Shown here piece after piece: positions 28,883-29,804 of a DNA stretch of 29,804 nucleotides. This DNA is from a virus. The stretch's first letter is position 1. Each line of letters begins with the position of its first letter. The DNA lies in the IMG/VR virus record IMGVR_UViG_3300032304_000151, positions 1-29,804 of that record; one strand, written 5' to 3'. The notes beneath the pieces were generated by a model. That model was not told where the DNA came from and ran no database searches. It saw only the letters and a program-made list of their open reading frames with translations. The position numbers and the translations under genes were made by a program.

Positions 28883-29175
28883 ACCAAGTCGCTCGTAACA
28901 CCGATCCCGCAACCAGTTGGGCTGCTGCTGACTCTGCCAAGTCTTTAGCGGCTCAACACGCCACAATTATCATTCAAGCCTTATGCAAGTATGGCCCGCA
29001 AGGGAAAGACGGTATAGCGCAGATTACGGGACTTGATGGTAACCAGGTTGCCAGGCGCCTAAGTGAGCTACAACGCAATCACGAGATCCTACTAACTGGG
29101 CGCAACGTACAAAGCAAATCTGGTCGGGCCGAAAGGGAATGGAAGGTTATGCCAAAACAGATGGATTTGATATGA
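28879..29175 (+). CDS. Winged-helix DNA-binding early protein
   Basis: 98 residues: an opening ARNTDPATSWAAADSAKSLA common in phage small DNA-binding proteins, then a winged helix: ATIIIQALCKYGPQGKDGIA, QITGLDGNQVARRLSELQRN (recognition helix about 53-66), and a wing region EILLTGRNVQSKSGRAEREW. It may regulate early or late genes or assist replication. It overlaps the previous gene and the following one by 4 nt each. Confidence 0.75.
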   Translation: MNQVARNTDPATSWAAADSAKSLAAQHATIIIQALCKYGPQGKDGIAQITGLDGNQVARRLSELQRNHEILLTGRNVQSKSGRAEREWKVMPKQMDLI

Positions 29176-29804
29176 GCTACATCATTGGAAACTTACCGCC
29201 AATTAAATGCTTTGTGCGGCGAGAGTACTTGTACAACTTTGAAAAAGGCCACGGTGAATTAGAACCTTGCATTTGGGTAAGCATTAAGGCAATTCGTGGG
29301 CAAGTATTCCGCATTGAAAGTTTGCTGCCACGGTACGGCGCTTTGTACGACAAGCTGCCGATCCAAGCCTACGTTTGGAATACTAAACATGGCGATCTAG
29401 ATTTTGACATTCTGCAACTTTGGGATTGCATGGGTTATAGGTTTACCGTGCATGAAAAGATTGGTTTGCGTAACCTTGGGGTTAAATTTTTAGGCAAAGA
29501 CAAAGAATGGCACTTTGGTAAATACTTGTTTACTGTTGATTTTTGTGCCGACGGTATGGATGTTGACACAGGTTTTACTGAAGTTGCTGAAGAACACAAA
29601 TCATTTAACTTTATCCGGTTGGATAATGGTCAGTTTGCAGCGCAGCCCAATAACCGATGCCTTTGGTACGACCAGTCGCTTATTTCATCTGAAACAATGT
29701 TCCCTGATTTTCAGGCATCACGCCACATTTGGACGGTAGACGGGTCACGCAAATGGTCAGCTGGTGACGATTGGTTTTACGACATTGGGGAACGGCATGA
29801 GTGA
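29172..29804 (+). CDS. Conserved phage protein of unknown function (210 residues)
   Basis: Start ATG 29172 overlaps the previous TGA; the longer reading from 29139 lies in the previous gene. 210 residues opening SYIIGNLPPIKCFVRREYLY, then WVSIKAIRGQVFRIESLLPRYGALYDKLPI and a later EEHKSFNFIRLDNGQFAAQPNNR. I recall close relatives in many aquatic phage genomes, always without assigned function. It is soluble, beta-rich and ends exactly at the window edge (TGA 29802-29804); an ATG at 29797 may begin the next gene. Confidence 0.75.
   Translation: MSYIIGNLPPIKCFVRREYLYNFEKGHGELEPCIWVSIKAIRGQVFRIESLLPRYGALYDKLPIQAYVWNTKHGDLDFDILQLWDCMGYRFTVHEKIGLRNLGVKFLGKDKEWHFGKYLFTVDFCADGMDVDTGFTEVAEEHKSFNFIRLDNGQFAAQPNNRCLWYDQSLISSETMFPDFQASRHIWTVDGSRKWSAGDDWFYDIGERHE

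Overview
The window is a large, densely packed part of a double-stranded DNA tailed bacteriophage genome. The evidence is an uninterrupted virion module (terminase, portal, scaffold, capsid, head-tail proteins, internal/ejection-type proteins, fibre), a lysis module and an early regulatory/recombination module. There is no tape-measure, sheath or long-tail gene. The ejection-protein-like block after a P22 gp10-like protein suggests a short-tailed (podovirus-like) virion. The host is not identified directly. The Rz/Rz1 spanin pair demands a Gram-negative host, and gene style suggests an aquatic proteobacterium. No integrase is visible, so lifestyle is open.

Layout: 1-2072 packaging genes. 2069-3565 a small structural-type protein, a glycosyltransferase and an FkbM methyltransferase. 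3567-8794 portal, two small proteins, scaffold and major capsid protein. 8806-13859 decoration-like protein, MAF/DUF115-like protein, head-tail proteins and a GNAT acetyltransferase. 13852-19518 internal virion proteins. 19529-21390 glycine-rich fibre/adhesin. 21383-23124 lysis cassette with micro-ORFs, holin-like proteins, Rz with embedded Rz1 and a GH108 muramidase. 23093-24429 a leftward operon of five small genes. 24430-25003 a gene-free regulatory stretch. 25004-25219 a leftward Cro/YdaS-like regulator. 25327-27201 rightward recombination genes (ERF annealing protein, SSB, PD-(D/E)XK nuclease). 27377-29804 a train of small early genes, running off the window.

The strongest unusual result is a 260-nt group I intron without an ORF (7781-8040) inside the major capsid gene. 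A P1 helix with a U-G wobble at the 5' splice site, P10, P2, P4, P5, P6, P7, P8 and P9-series helices can be drawn, several capped by GNRA loops. Removing it restores one 333-codon reading frame; without splicing only an 89-residue fragment is made.

A second result is regulatory. A 13-bp motif (TTAGMTRNCTTAA) occurs four times: in three sigma70-type promoters with identical -35/-10 geometry (leftward operon, recombination operon, small-gene operon), and at the start codon of the Cro-like gene. This looks like one phage regulon. A third is a candidate phage small RNA of about 110 nt on the minus strand (24785-24895), with its own TTGACA/CATAAT promoter and a 23-bp-arm terminator.
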